Assembly (NCBI RefSeq): GCF_001428385.1 | Contig: NZ_LMSK01000002.1 | Coordinates: 340,704 to 404,703, forward strand | Direction: 5' to 3' | Length of the DNA: 64,000 nt | Origin: Rhodanobacter sp. Soil772 | GTDB taxonomy: Bacteria > Pseudomonadota > Gammaproteobacteria > Xanthomonadales > Rhodanobacteraceae | Notes under the pieces: generated by a model | Told to the model about the DNA's origin: nothing | The model's input: the letters and a program-made list of their open reading frames with translations, nothing else | Databases searched by the model: none | Position numbers and translations under genes: made by a program | Part shown: positions 52,660 through 61,521 of the stretch, piece by piece | How the letters are laid out: every line of letters starts with the position of its first letter | Position numbering within the stretch: position 1 is the stretch's first letter

Positions 52660-53411
52660 ACAACCCCATCACTACCACCGGCAAGCGGGCTCCGGCGAAA
52701 GCCGGATATCTGCTTGCGTTTGGCTTGCTCGCCACCGTCGGCGGAATCGCCCACGCGGATCAACCACCCGATCTTTCGCCCGCCAGGACCGCCGCCGAAG
52801 CCAACCTGGTCGACATCCGCACGCTGGTGCCGGACATCGCCGAGGACATCAAGTACGCCGGCAGCGACAATTTCATGGGCACGCCGGCGGATGGCTATGA
52901 CGCGTCGAAATGCCTGCTGCTGCGCCCGGTCGCCGAAGCGCTGGCGAAGGTCGAGCACGAGCTGCGCGCGCAGCACCGGCGCCTGAAGATCTGGGACTGC
53001 TACCGCCCCGCCCGCGCGGTGGCGCACTTCGTGCGCTGGGCGCACGACCTCGCTGACCAGCGCACCAAGGCGCAGCACTACCCCAGGCTGGACAAGTCGA
53101 CCCTGTTGAACGGCTACATCGCGGAAAGCTCGGGCCACAGCCGCGGCGCCACCATCGACCTCACCCTGCAGCAATGCGCCGCCGACGGCAGCCATTGCCA
53201 GCCGCTGGACATGGGCACGGATTTCGACTTCTTCGACGTGCACGCGCATACCGACACGCCCGACGTCACCGCGCAGCAACACGCGAACCGCCAGTTGCTG
53301 CGCGACGCGATGCAACGCGAAGGCTTCCGCAACTATCCGATGGAATGGTGGCACTACACCCTCACGCCGGAACCGACGCCGCACACGATCTACGACGTGC
53401 CGGTGCAATGA
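52656..53411 (+). CDS. Exported D-Ala-D-Ala dipeptidase (VanX/DdpX family)
   Basis: A 251-residue zinc dipeptidase that splits D-Ala-D-Ala. The family motif SSGHSRGATIDLT gives Zn ligands H161 and D168; E230 and H233 (MEWWHYT) complete the site, and R117 (DCYRPARA) is the substrate-stabilising Arg. A signal peptide (about 14-34, cleavage after AHA) predicts a periplasmic enzyme, unlike cytoplasmic VanX of resistance clusters. No VanH, VanA or VanRS genes are near, so a nutritional role on murein-derived D-Ala-D-Ala is more likely than glycopeptide resistance. Confidence 0.92.
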   Translation: MNNPITTTGKRAPAKAGYLLAFGLLATVGGIAHADQPPDLSPARTAAEANLVDIRTLVPDIAEDIKYAGSDNFMGTPADGYDASKCLLLRPVAEALAKVEHELRAQHRRLKIWDCYRPARAVAHFVRWAHDLADQRTKAQHYPRLDKSTLLNGYIAESSGHSRGATIDLTLQQCAADGSHCQPLDMGTDFDFFDVHAHTDTPDVTAQQHANRQLLRDAMQREGFRNYPMEWWHYTLTPEPTPHTIYDVPVQ

Positions 53412-53439
53412 CCGCACCACGAACAGGGGGAATTCCGCC

Positions 53440-54489
53440 ATGTCAAAACTGCTTGCTGGTCTCGCACTGACCTTGCTGCTCGGCGGCTGCGCCTCCGGCA
53501 CCAAGCCGGTCGACCCGACCGACGCACTGATGCAGCGCTACACCGGCGACGTTCCCGGCGCCTCGCTGCTGGTGCTCAAGGACGGCAAGCCGATCGTCCG
53601 CCGCAGCTACGGCCTGGCCAATCTCGAGGACGAAGACAAGGCCACGCCGGCCACCAACTACCGGCTCGCCTCGGTGACCAAGCAGTTCACCGCCGCCGCG
53701 ATCCTGCTGCTGGCCGAAGGCGGGCGCCTCAACCTGGACGATCCGGTGCGCCGCTGGCTGCCTTCGCTGCCGGAGACGACGACCACGGTCACGCTGCGCC
53801 AGCTGCTCACGCATACCGGCGGCCTGGTCGACTACGAGGACCTGATTCCGCCCGGCACCACCGAACAAGTCAGCGACAACGACGTGCTGCGCCTGCTGTC
53901 CGCCACGCCGAAGACCTATTTCGCACCGGGCACGGCGTACCGCTACAGCAACTCGGGCTACGTGCTGCTCGGCCTGGTGGTGGAGCGCGCGTCCGGCATC
54001 AGCCTGCCGCTGTATCTGCAGCAGCGCATCTTCCAGCCGCTGCACATGGACCACACGGTGCTGTATGAGCGCGGCGGCCCCGACGTGGCGGATCGCGCCT
54101 ACGGCTACAGCGAGGAAAACGGCAGCTGGACGCGCACCGACCAGAGCGTCACCAGCGCCACCCGAGGCGACGGCGGCATCTATGCATCGGTCGACGACCT
54201 GGCGAAGTGGGACGCCGCGCTGTACGACAACCGCCTGCTCAGCGCCGCCTCGCGCAAGCTCGCCTTCAGCCCGCACGTGAAGGTCACCGGCGAGCCGTAC
54301 GAGACCAGCTACGGCTACGGCTGGCGCATCACCGGCGACACCGTGTGGCATTCCGGCGAGAGCATCGGCTTCCGCAACGTGATCGTGCGCTGGCCGAAAC
54401 AGCACCTCACCGTGATCCTGCTCAGCAACCGCAACGAGCCGGAGCCGTACCGCACCGCGCTGGCGATCGCCGCGCCGTACCTGCAGTGA
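53440..54489 (+). CDS. Lipoprotein serine hydrolase (beta-lactamase/class C PBP fold)
   Basis: A 349-residue lipoprotein (lipobox LLGGC, C17). SxxK is S78-V-T-K81 (LASVTKQFT), YSN is in YRYSNSGYVLL and the third motif is WHSGESIG. It is a paralogue of the serine hydrolase at 51058, without the DUF3471-like tail. Probable DD-carboxypeptidase/endopeptidase or D-aminopeptidase on murein peptides; which cannot be told. It starts 28 bp after the VanX-type gene with a GGGGGA ribosome site. Confidence 0.86.
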   Translation: MSKLLAGLALTLLLGGCASGTKPVDPTDALMQRYTGDVPGASLLVLKDGKPIVRRSYGLANLEDEDKATPATNYRLASVTKQFTAAAILLLAEGGRLNLDDPVRRWLPSLPETTTTVTLRQLLTHTGGLVDYEDLIPPGTTEQVSDNDVLRLLSATPKTYFAPGTAYRYSNSGYVLLGLVVERASGISLPLYLQQRIFQPLHMDHTVLYERGGPDVADRAYGYSEENGSWTRTDQSVTSATRGDGGIYASVDDLAKWDAALYDNRLLSAASRKLAFSPHVKVTGEPYETSYGYGWRITGDTVWHSGESIGFRNVIVRWPKQHLTVILLSNRNEPEPYRTALAIAAPYLQ

Positions 54490-54510
54490 TGGAGCGAGGA
54501 GCCGTCAGCG

Positions 54511-55284
54511 ATGCGTGATCCGTTTTCCCTGCCCCGCCTGCTGCGCCGCGTGGTCCCGCTGGCGCTGCTCGCGCTGCTCGCCGCCTGCGCACCGCTGCCG
54601 CCGCGCAATCCGCTGGCGACCTGGGTGCCATCGCCGAACCACGACATCCGCCGGCCGGTGCTGATCGTGCTGCACTACACCGACCAGCACTCGGTGCAGG
54701 AAAGCCTGGACACGCTGCGCACGAAGAACAGCGGCGGCCCGGTGAGCTCGCATTACCTGATCGGCGCGGACGGCCACATCTACCAGCTGGTGTCCGACCA
54801 GTTGCGCGCGTGGCATGGCGGCCCCGGACACTGGGGCACGATCACCGACATCAACTCCGCCTCGATCGGCATCGAGCTGGACAACGACGGCGCCACGCCG
54901 TTCGCGCAGCCGCAGATCGACAGCCTGTTGCGCCTGCTCGCCGACCTCACCGACCGCCTGCACATCCCGCGCACGCAGATCGTCGGCCACGAGGATTTCG
55001 CGCCCACGCGCAAGGACGACCCCGGCCCGCTGTTCCCGTGGCCGCAACTGGCTGCAGCCGGCTTCGGGCTGTGGCCACAAGGCGCGCTGATCGATCCACC
55101 CGCCGGCTTCGATCCGTGGATGGCGCTGGCCGTGGTCGGCTACCCGCTGGAAGACCGCGCCGCCGCCGTGCGCGCGTTCCACCACCACTTCCGCGGCATC
55201 GAGGGCGATGCGCTGGACGATGAGGACCTGCGCATCCTGTACAACCTTGCGCAACGGATCGAATCCGGCAGCGGCGGGGACTGA
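54511..55284 (+). CDS. Lipoprotein N-acetylmuramoyl-L-alanine amidase (AmiD-like)
   Basis: A 257-residue outer-membrane-type lipoprotein (lipobox LLAAC, C26) with an Amidase_2 domain. Zn ligands are H55 (IVLHYTDQHS), the His of IVGHEDFAP and the Asp of KDDPGPLFPW, plus the catalytic Glu in SIGIELDNDG. A C-terminal helical domain with FDPWMALAVVGYPLEDRAAA may bind peptidoglycan. It resembles E. coli AmiD, which frees stem peptides from MurNAc and anhydroMurNAc in the periplasm. Last gene of the arm; it would start the degradation pathway. Confidence 0.92.
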   Translation: MRDPFSLPRLLRRVVPLALLALLAACAPLPPRNPLATWVPSPNHDIRRPVLIVLHYTDQHSVQESLDTLRTKNSGGPVSSHYLIGADGHIYQLVSDQLRAWHGGPGHWGTITDINSASIGIELDNDGATPFAQPQIDSLLRLLADLTDRLHIPRTQIVGHEDFAPTRKDDPGPLFPWPQLAAAGFGLWPQGALIDPPAGFDPWMALAVVGYPLEDRAAAVRAFHHHFRGIEGDALDDEDLRILYNLAQRIESGSGGD

Positions 55285-55294
55285 ACCGCCCCCG

Positions 55295-58200
55295 CTACAC
55301 TTCCAGCCGGTCGTCCGGCCGCGCCACGATCGCGTACAGCGCCGGCATCAGGAAGATGCTGATCAGCAGGCGGGTGAACAGGCCGCTGACGATGACCAGC
55401 GCGAACGGACGCTGGGTGTCGGTGCCCACGCCGGTGGCCAATGCGGCCGGCAGCAGGCCGAGCGCCGCCACCAGTGCGGTCATCATGATCGGGCGCAAGC
55501 GCAGGATCGCGCCTTCGCGGATCGCCTCGGCCACGTCGACGCCGTTGCGGCGCAGTTCGTTGACGTAGGAGATGTACACCACGGCGGTCTGCACCGAAAC
55601 GCCGAACAGCGCCAGGAAACCGATCCCCGACGACACCGAGAACGGCGTGCCGGTCAGCCACAGCGCGATGATGCCGCCGGCCGGCGCCGACAGCACCACG
55701 CCGAGCACGGTGATGAAGGGAAACTTGAAGTTGCTGTACAGGGTGAACAGCAGCAGGAAGATCAGCCCCACCGTCAGCGGCACGATCAGGTTCAACTGCG
55801 CACGCGAAGCGGTGTATTCCTTGTATTCGCCGCCCCAGTCCAGCCGGTAGCCTTGCGCCAGCTTCACCTTCGCATCGACCTGCCCGATCGCATCTTCCAC
55901 CGCGCCGGCCAGGTCGCGCCCTTCCACCGAGAACTGCACGCCGATATAGCGCGAGTTGTCCTGCCGGTAGATGAAGGAGGCGCCGTTGGTCACCCGGATA
56001 TCGGCGAACTCCTTCAGCGGCAGTTGCTGGCCGCCCGGCGTGGCCACCAGGATGTTGCCGATTTCCTGCGGGTTGTCGCGGTACTGGTGATCCAGCCGCA
56101 CGACCAGGTCGAACTGCTTTTCGCCCTGGATCACTTCGGTCGCCACGTCGCCGCCAATCGCGGTCTGGATCAGGCCGTTGATGTCGTCCACGTTCAGGCC
56201 GTAGCGGGCGATCGCGGCACGATTGATCGTGATGCTGAGGCTGGGCTGGCCGAGCTCCTGCACCAGGGTCACGTCATGGATGCCGCGCACCTGTTCCAGC
56301 ACATGCTTGATCGCCTTGCCCTTCTGCTGCAGCGTGTTCAGATCCGCACCGAACACCTTCACCGCCAGCGCGCTCTTCAGCCCGGTCTCGGCCTCGTCCA
56401 CCGCGTCCTCGGCCGGCTGGGTGTAGTTGAAGGTGATGCCGGGAAAGACCTGCAGCTTCTTGTTGATCGCAGCGGTCAACTCGGCCTTGCTGCGGTACGC
56501 GCCGGTCCATTGCGAATACGGTTTCAGACCGACATAGAACTCGACATTGAAGAAGCCGGTCGAGTCGGTGCCGTCGTCGGGCCGGCCCAGCTCCGAAGCG
56601 ACCGTGGTGACCTCGGGGAACGTGCGCAGGATGTCGCGGATCTGCGGGGTGATCTTCGCCGATTCGTCGAACGAGATGGTGTACGGCATGGTCGCGCGCA
56701 CCCACAGCGCGCCTTCGTCCAGGTGCGGCATGAACTCCGCGCCGATGCGCGGAATCAGCAGCAGCGAAAGGCCCAGCAGCAGCGCCGACGCGATCGTGGT
56801 CGCCCACACGCGGGCCAGGCAGAAATCCAGGCCCTTGATGTAGACCGACTTGATCGCCTCGAACGCGCGGTTGCGGCGCTCGCGCACGCCCTTGCGCATG
56901 AACCACGAACACAGCACCGGCAACAGGGTCAGGGTGATTACCAGCGAGCCGATCAGCGCGAACACCATGGTGTCCGCCATCGGCTTGAACAGCGCGCCGG
57001 ACGGGCCGGACAGCACATAGATCGGCAGGAAGCTGACCACGATCACCGCGACGGCGTAGAACAACGGACGATCCACCTCGGCCGCCGCATCGCGAATGAT
57101 TTCCCGCACGCTGAATTCGGTGCCGGTGCGATCGGCGAGCTGGCGGTAGATGTTCTCCACCATCACCACCGCCGCATCGACCAGGATGCCGAAATCCACC
57201 GCGCCGATCGACAACAGGTTGGCCGACGCGCCCTGCAGATCCAGGCCGATGAAGGCGACCAGCAGCGACAGCGGAATGGTGACCGCGACGATCAGCCCGG
57301 CACGCACGTCATACAGGAAGAAGATCAGCACCACCACGACCAGCAACATGCCGCGCAGCAGGTTGTCCTTGACCACCTGGGTGGTCACCGCGACCAGATC
57401 GCTGCGGTCGTAGAACGGGTGGACCTTGATGTCCTTCGGCAGGATCTGCTCGTTGAGTTCCTTGGTCTTCGCCTCGACCCGCTGCAGCACGTCCTGGGTC
57501 TTCTCGCCGGTACGCAGCGAGATCACGCCCTCGACCGCGTCGTTCTGTTTCTCGTAGCCAAACTGGCCCAGCCGCGGCGCGATGCCGATCACCACGCGGC
57601 CCACGTCCTTGACCAGCACCGGGCTGCCGTCGTGCACCGCCAGCACCACGTCGCCGATGTCCTGCAGCGTCTTCAGCCGGCCGACGCCGCGCACGTAATA
57701 GAACTGCCCGCCCTGCGAGTAGAAGCCGCCGCCGGCGTTGCCGTTGTTGGCGGCCAGCGCGGCCTGCACCTGCTGCGCGGTGAGCCCGACCCCGGCGATC
57801 TTCGCCGGATCGAGCAGCACCTGGTACTGCATGCTGCCGCCACCAAAACCGGAGTCGTCGGCCACGCCAGCCACGGTACGGTACTGCGGCTCGACCACCC
57901 AGTCCTCGAACGTCTTCAGCTCCATCGGCGAGCGATCGGAGCTTTGCAGCACGTAGCGATAGATCAGCCCCGACGGCGACGACAGCGGCGATACCGACGG
58001 CTTCACGCCGTCGGGAAGATCGAGATCGCCGAGCCGGTTGAACACCTGCTGGCGCGCGAAATAGTTGTCGGTGCCGTTGTCGAACGTGAGCGTCACCACC
58101 GACAGGCCGTACAACGAAATCGAACGCGTGTTGTCGGTTTTCGGAATGCCGGTCATGCCCTGCTCGGCCGGCACCGTGATCAGCCGTTCCACTTCCTCGG

Positions 58201-58414
58201 CGGTGTGTCCGGGCCACTGCGTAACGATCTCGACGCTGGGCGGCGACAAGTCCGGGTAGGCGTCCACCGGCAGGCGGTGCAGCGCATGCACGCCGGCGCC
58301 GACCAGCACCAGCGCCAGCAGCGCAACCAGAAAGCGCTGCGCCAACGAGGCACCGACGATCCGGTTCATCAGCGACGCCGCGCGCGGCGGCATGGGCGGC
58401 AGATGGTCGCTCAT
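55295..58414 (-). CDS. Heavy-metal efflux RND pump (CzcA/CusA family)
   Basis: A 1039-residue inner-membrane RND transporter of the HME class. The metal-type TM4 signature VDFGILVDAAVVMVEN carries the proton-relay acidic residues. LPVDAYPDLSPPSVEIVTQW and FGVSVQTAVVYISYVNELRR are further HME signatures, with the usual duplicated twelve-helix plan and two periplasmic loops. The ATG overlaps the adaptor stop (ATGA). The exported metal (Co/Zn/Cd, Ni or Cu/Ag) cannot be fixed by eye. Confidence 0.93.
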   Translation of the reverse strand: MSDHLPPMPPRAASLMNRIVGASLAQRFLVALLALVLVGAGVHALHRLPVDAYPDLSPPSVEIVTQWPGHTAEEVERLITVPAEQGMTGIPKTDNTRSISLYGLSVVTLTFDNGTDNYFARQQVFNRLGDLDLPDGVKPSVSPLSSPSGLIYRYVLQSSDRSPMELKTFEDWVVEPQYRTVAGVADDSGFGGGSMQYQVLLDPAKIAGVGLTAQQVQAALAANNGNAGGGFYSQGGQFYYVRGVGRLKTLQDIGDVVLAVHDGSPVLVKDVGRVVIGIAPRLGQFGYEKQNDAVEGVISLRTGEKTQDVLQRVEAKTKELNEQILPKDIKVHPFYDRSDLVAVTTQVVKDNLLRGMLLVVVVLIFFLYDVRAGLIVAVTIPLSLLVAFIGLDLQGASANLLSIGAVDFGILVDAAVVMVENIYRQLADRTGTEFSVREIIRDAAAEVDRPLFYAVAVIVVSFLPIYVLSGPSGALFKPMADTMVFALIGSLVITLTLLPVLCSWFMRKGVRERRNRAFEAIKSVYIKGLDFCLARVWATTIASALLLGLSLLLIPRIGAEFMPHLDEGALWVRATMPYTISFDESAKITPQIRDILRTFPEVTTVASELGRPDDGTDSTGFFNVEFYVGLKPYSQWTGAYRSKAELTAAINKKLQVFPGITFNYTQPAEDAVDEAETGLKSALAVKVFGADLNTLQQKGKAIKHVLEQVRGIHDVTLVQELGQPSLSITINRAAIARYGLNVDDINGLIQTAIGGDVATEVIQGEKQFDLVVRLDHQYRDNPQEIGNILVATPGGQQLPLKEFADIRVTNGASFIYRQDNSRYIGVQFSVEGRDLAGAVEDAIGQVDAKVKLAQGYRLDWGGEYKEYTASRAQLNLIVPLTVGLIFLLLFTLYSNFKFPFITVLGVVLSAPAGGIIALWLTGTPFSVSSGIGFLALFGVSVQTAVVYISYVNELRRNGVDVAEAIREGAILRLRPIMMTALVAALGLLPAALATGVGTDTQRPFALVIVSGLFTRLLISIFLMPALYAIVARPDDRLEV

Positions 58415-59583
58415 TGGTTCTGCATGAACTGCACGAAGATGCCGCCGTCGACCACGATCCGGTCGCCGGGCTTGAGTCCGTCACTGACTTCGTACCGATC
58501 GCCGTTGCGCGGACCCAGCGTCACGTGTCGCCGCGCGAAGCTGCCGTCGTGCTGGACGACATACGCGAACGGCAGGTTCTCGTCGTCGCGCAGCATCGCC
58601 GACACCGGCATCAGCAGACCCTGGCCGGCCTGGCGCGACTGGATCCGCACGCGCACGTACATCTGCTTGCGCAGCACGTCGCCGGGGTTCGGCACCACGA
58701 TGCGCGCGGCAACCGCGCGGGTATCCGGGTTCACCACCGCGGCGATATTGTCCACCATACCCGGCAACTCGACGCCCGGCATGCCGCTGTCGACCTGCGC
58801 CGGGTCACCCACGCGAATCGTCGCCAGCTCGGCGGCCGACACCTGCGCCATCACCCACACTTTCGACAGATCCGCCACGGTGAAACACGGCGTGGTGCCC
58901 GCCTGCAGCAGTTGCCCCGGCGTGATCAGCTTTTCCACCACGGTGCCGGCGATCGGCGCACGAATGATGCCCTGCGCGCGCGCCACCGTGCGGCCCGCCT
59001 GGATCGCCTTGATCGTGCCGGCGTCGACATCCAGCGCCACCAGCGCCTGCAGCGCGGCATCCCGATCGGCCTCGGCGCCGGCGGCGTCGGTCTGCGCCTG
59101 CTCGGCCTCGCGCCGCGACACACCCTCGTGCTGCACCAGGTCCTTGTCCGCGTCGGCCAGCCGGCGTGCGTTCTGCGCGCCGATCAAAGCCTTGCGATAC
59201 GCGCTGATCGCGGCGGAGAAATCCGGCGAATCCACCAGCGCCAGCGGCTGCCCCTGATGCACCTTGTCGCCCGGCGCCACCAGCAACCGCGCCACCGGCC
59301 CGGAGAACGGCGCCAGCACGCTGGTCGCCTGGTCGTTGTCGAAATCCACCACGCCGGTGGTTTCGATCGCACGATGAAAACTGGCCGGTGTCAGCGTGAG
59401 CAGCTGGATGTGCTGGCGCTGCGCCGGGGTCAACGTCACGTTCTGCGGCGTGTCGGCAGCCGCTTGCTGCGGCTCCGCTTTCGAGGAACAGCCGGCCACG
59501 CCAAGCAGCGCGCTCAATGCGAGCACGAACGCCGCACGACGTCGCGGCACAAAGCGCGTTGCCGAAGATGGTCTACTTTTCAT
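58411..59583 (-). CDS. RND efflux periplasmic adaptor (CzcB-like)
   Basis: A 390-residue membrane-fusion protein, lipid-anchored by the lipobox GVAGC in its signal (residues about 28-32). Lipoyl halves are APFSGPVARLLVAPGDKVHQ and RAPIAGTVVEKLITPGQLLQ, separated by a helical hairpin; the barrel and membrane-proximal domains end in GLKPGDRIVVDGGIFV. The start is ATG 59583, overlapping the end of the outer-membrane gene by 11 bases. It links pump and outer-membrane channel. No His-rich metal-binding tail is visible. Confidence 0.9.
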   Translation of the reverse strand: MKSRPSSATRFVPRRRAAFVLALSALLGVAGCSSKAEPQQAAADTPQNVTLTPAQRQHIQLLTLTPASFHRAIETTGVVDFDNDQATSVLAPFSGPVARLLVAPGDKVHQGQPLALVDSPDFSAAISAYRKALIGAQNARRLADADKDLVQHEGVSRREAEQAQTDAAGAEADRDAALQALVALDVDAGTIKAIQAGRTVARAQGIIRAPIAGTVVEKLITPGQLLQAGTTPCFTVADLSKVWVMAQVSAAELATIRVGDPAQVDSGMPGVELPGMVDNIAAVVNPDTRAVAARIVVPNPGDVLRKQMYVRVRIQSRQAGQGLLMPVSAMLRDDENLPFAYVVQHDGSFARRHVTLGPRNGDRYEVSDGLKPGDRIVVDGGIFVQFMQNQ

Positions 59584-61108
59584 CGCTGTCCCGGTTTGCC
59601 TTGGCGTGATCCGAATCGGAGCGGTGCGGCGGCATCGGTGCGGCATCGGCTTGCGTGCCGTCCGCGTCATGCCACCAGCCGCCACCCAGCGCCTGGAACA
59701 GCGCTGCGGTGTCGGCGTAGCGGCTCGCTTGCGCCTGCACCAGGGCGATGCGCGCCTGCTGATAGCCCTGCTCTGCGCTGAGCAGCGACAGGTAGCCGGC
59801 ATAGCCGTCCTTGTACTGACGCTGCGACAGATCCAGGGTGACCTTCGCCGCATCCGCGGCGGTGGCAGCGGCCTGCAGTCCCTCCGCATCGTGCTGCAGC
59901 GCGGCCAGGGTGTCGGCCACGTTCTGGAACGCGGTCAGCACCGTGCTGCGATATTGCTCGCTTGCCTCGACATAGGCTGCCCTGGCGGCGCGCTCCTGAT
60001 GCCGCAGGCTGCCGCCCTGGAAGATCGGCGTGGCCAGATCCGCGCCCAGGCTCCAGAAACCCGTACCGGATTTGAACAGCTGATTGATCGCCAGCGCGGT
60101 GCTGCCCGCGTTCGCGGTCAATGAAATATTCGGCAGCCGATTGGCGATGGCCACGCCGACCTGCGCACTGGCCGCATGCATGTTCGCCTCGGCCTGGTGC
60201 ACGTCGGGGCGCTGCGCCACCAGCGCGGACGGCAGGCTCAGCGGAAGCTGCTGCGGCAAATGCAGGCTGGCAAGGTCGAACTCCTGCGCCGGCGCCTCGC
60301 CGGGAAAGCGGCCGGCCAGCACCGCCAGCAGATGGTCCTGCTGCGCGAGCTGGGTCAGCAGCGGCGGCAGCGCGGCCTTGACCTGGGCCAGCTGCGCTTC
60401 CTGCGCCGCCAGATCGAGCCGGCCGGCATAGCCCTTGTGCAACTGGTACTTGAGGATATCCACCATGTGGCTGTTGATCCCGACCAGCTCGCGGGTCGCC
60501 GCGACCTGCGCGCGCAACGAAGCCTGCTGCACCGCCGCGGCCACCACGTTGCTGCTCAACGTGATGCGGGTGGCGATCATCTGGAAGCGCACTGCCTGCT
60601 GCTGCGCCTGGAGCGACTCCACCGTGCGCCGGTTCAGGCCGAACACATCGGGCACATACGAGACGCTGACCTGCGGCGTGAACAGGTTGTACAAAAAGGC
60701 GTTGTTGCTGGGCACCGGGGCGAGCGCACCGGGCGGATCCTGCTCGCGGCTGGCCGACAGGCCGGCCGTGACGCTGGGGTAATACGCGCCGCGCCCGGCC
60801 TTCGTACTTTCCCTGGCCACTGCCAGCGCAGCCTGCGCTGCCTTGAGGTCGGGGTTGTGGGCCAGCGACTGTTCGATCAGCGCATTCAGCGCCGGCGAAT
60901 GAAACAGCGTCCACCAGTCGGCCGGAATATCGCCGCCGGAGACGAAGTGCTGGGCCTGTCCACCCGCGATGTTCGCGCTGCCGGTCGTGGTCGGCAGCGA
61001 ACCGGCGGTCAGGCTGCCGACGTCCGGTGCGGCCGGCTGGTGAAAATCCGGGCCCACCGCGCAACCGGCGATCGACAACGCGGCGACGGCTGCAAGCAGA
61101 TGCCGCAT
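59573..61108 (-). CDS. RND outer-membrane factor lipoprotein (NodT family)
   Basis: A 511-residue TolC-like outer-membrane lipoprotein (lipobox SIAGC near residues 12-16, then AVGPDFHQP, the NodT-family start). Two OEP repeats include WWTLFHSPALNALIEQSLAH, ALVAQRPDVHQAEANMHAAS, RLPNISLTANAGS and TAFQNVADTLAAL. The C-terminal tail has several His and Asp residues. It is the first gene of the three-gene efflux operon; its promoter should lie within 61109-61270. Confidence 0.92.
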   Translation of the reverse strand: MRHLLAAVAALSIAGCAVGPDFHQPAAPDVGSLTAGSLPTTTGSANIAGGQAQHFVSGGDIPADWWTLFHSPALNALIEQSLAHNPDLKAAQAALAVARESTKAGRGAYYPSVTAGLSASREQDPPGALAPVPSNNAFLYNLFTPQVSVSYVPDVFGLNRRTVESLQAQQQAVRFQMIATRITLSSNVVAAAVQQASLRAQVAATRELVGINSHMVDILKYQLHKGYAGRLDLAAQEAQLAQVKAALPPLLTQLAQQDHLLAVLAGRFPGEAPAQEFDLASLHLPQQLPLSLPSALVAQRPDVHQAEANMHAASAQVGVAIANRLPNISLTANAGSTALAINQLFKSGTGFWSLGADLATPIFQGGSLRHQERAARAAYVEASEQYRSTVLTAFQNVADTLAALQHDAEGLQAAATAADAAKVTLDLSQRQYKDGYAGYLSLLSAEQGYQQARIALVQAQASRYADTAALFQALGGGWWHDADGTQADAAPMPPHRSDSDHAKANRDSDEK

Positions 61109-61239
61109 TGATGACCCCGTCGCGCACGACACCGACGGCGCTCGCCGGGTCATCACAACCATCGGTTCGACGGTCTCTGCAAGCACTCGAACCCTGTGTT
61201 GTTCATGCGGACATGTCTTTGTGGAAAGGCTCGGGCCGC

Positions 61240-61255
61240 AACGATATAACGTAAC
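61240..61255 (-). promoter_or_regulatory. AT-rich motif upstream of the efflux operon
   Basis: AACGATATAACGTAAC (GTTACGTTATATCGTT on the minus strand) stands out from the GC-rich background 132 bases upstream of the efflux operon. It could be the -10 region or a metalloregulator site; it loosely recalls Zur-like GTTATnnTATAAC boxes. Neither is proven. Confidence 0.35.
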
Positions 61256-61281
61256 AAGCAGCAGCGAAACCCTGCAAGAAA

Positions 61282-61437
61282 TCACGTTTGTAGCGGGCAG
61301 ACCGCCGGTGCCGAATCGATCAGGGCGTCCCGGGCGCCATCCCCGCGAAAACGGGAATGGCGCATCCTGCCCGGGATAAACACCACGTGGTACAGGCGCT
61401 CCCACGGAGAGCGATTCAAGCTCTCGTACTCGCCCAT
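61282..61437 (-). pseudogene. Truncated IS200-like transposase remnant
   Basis: Read on the minus strand from ATG 61437, MGEYESLNRSPWERLYHVVF plus IPG matches the N-terminus of IS200-type (Y1) transposases, whose text runs WECKYHVVFIPKCRRK. After about 24 codons the similarity ends at a palindrome (61334-61363) and the frame stops at 61282. The HUH and catalytic Tyr motifs are absent, so it cannot be active. The 78 bp upstream, with GGGGAG before the ATG, look like the original IS end. It lies between the efflux operon and a TonB receptor. Confidence 0.75.
61334..61363. repeat. Palindrome interrupting the transposase remnant
   Basis: GCGCCATCCCCG (61334-61345), CGAAAA loop, CGGGAATGGCGC (61352-61363): a 12 bp stem with one mismatch. 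CATTCCCG/CGGGAATG-type palindromes are widespread intergenic repeats. It marks where transposase similarity is lost. Confidence 0.6.
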
Positions 61438-61521
61438 CGGCGGATTCTCCCCTCGTGTGCCTGGCGGCTCACGAGCCGGAGTTTTCCCGATGGACCAGAG
61501 CCGGGGGACTCCCATGCTGGT

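Noticed and set aside
52656-53411. Vancomycin resistance cluster
   Set aside because: Only a VanX-type protein is present, it is exported, and no VanH, D-Ala-D-Lac ligase or VanRS genes are near.
51058-54489. Beta-lactamase resistance genes
   Set aside because: The two serine hydrolases share the fold and motifs, but sit among murein peptidases; the second motif and tail domain suggest D-peptidases. Resistance cannot be claimed.
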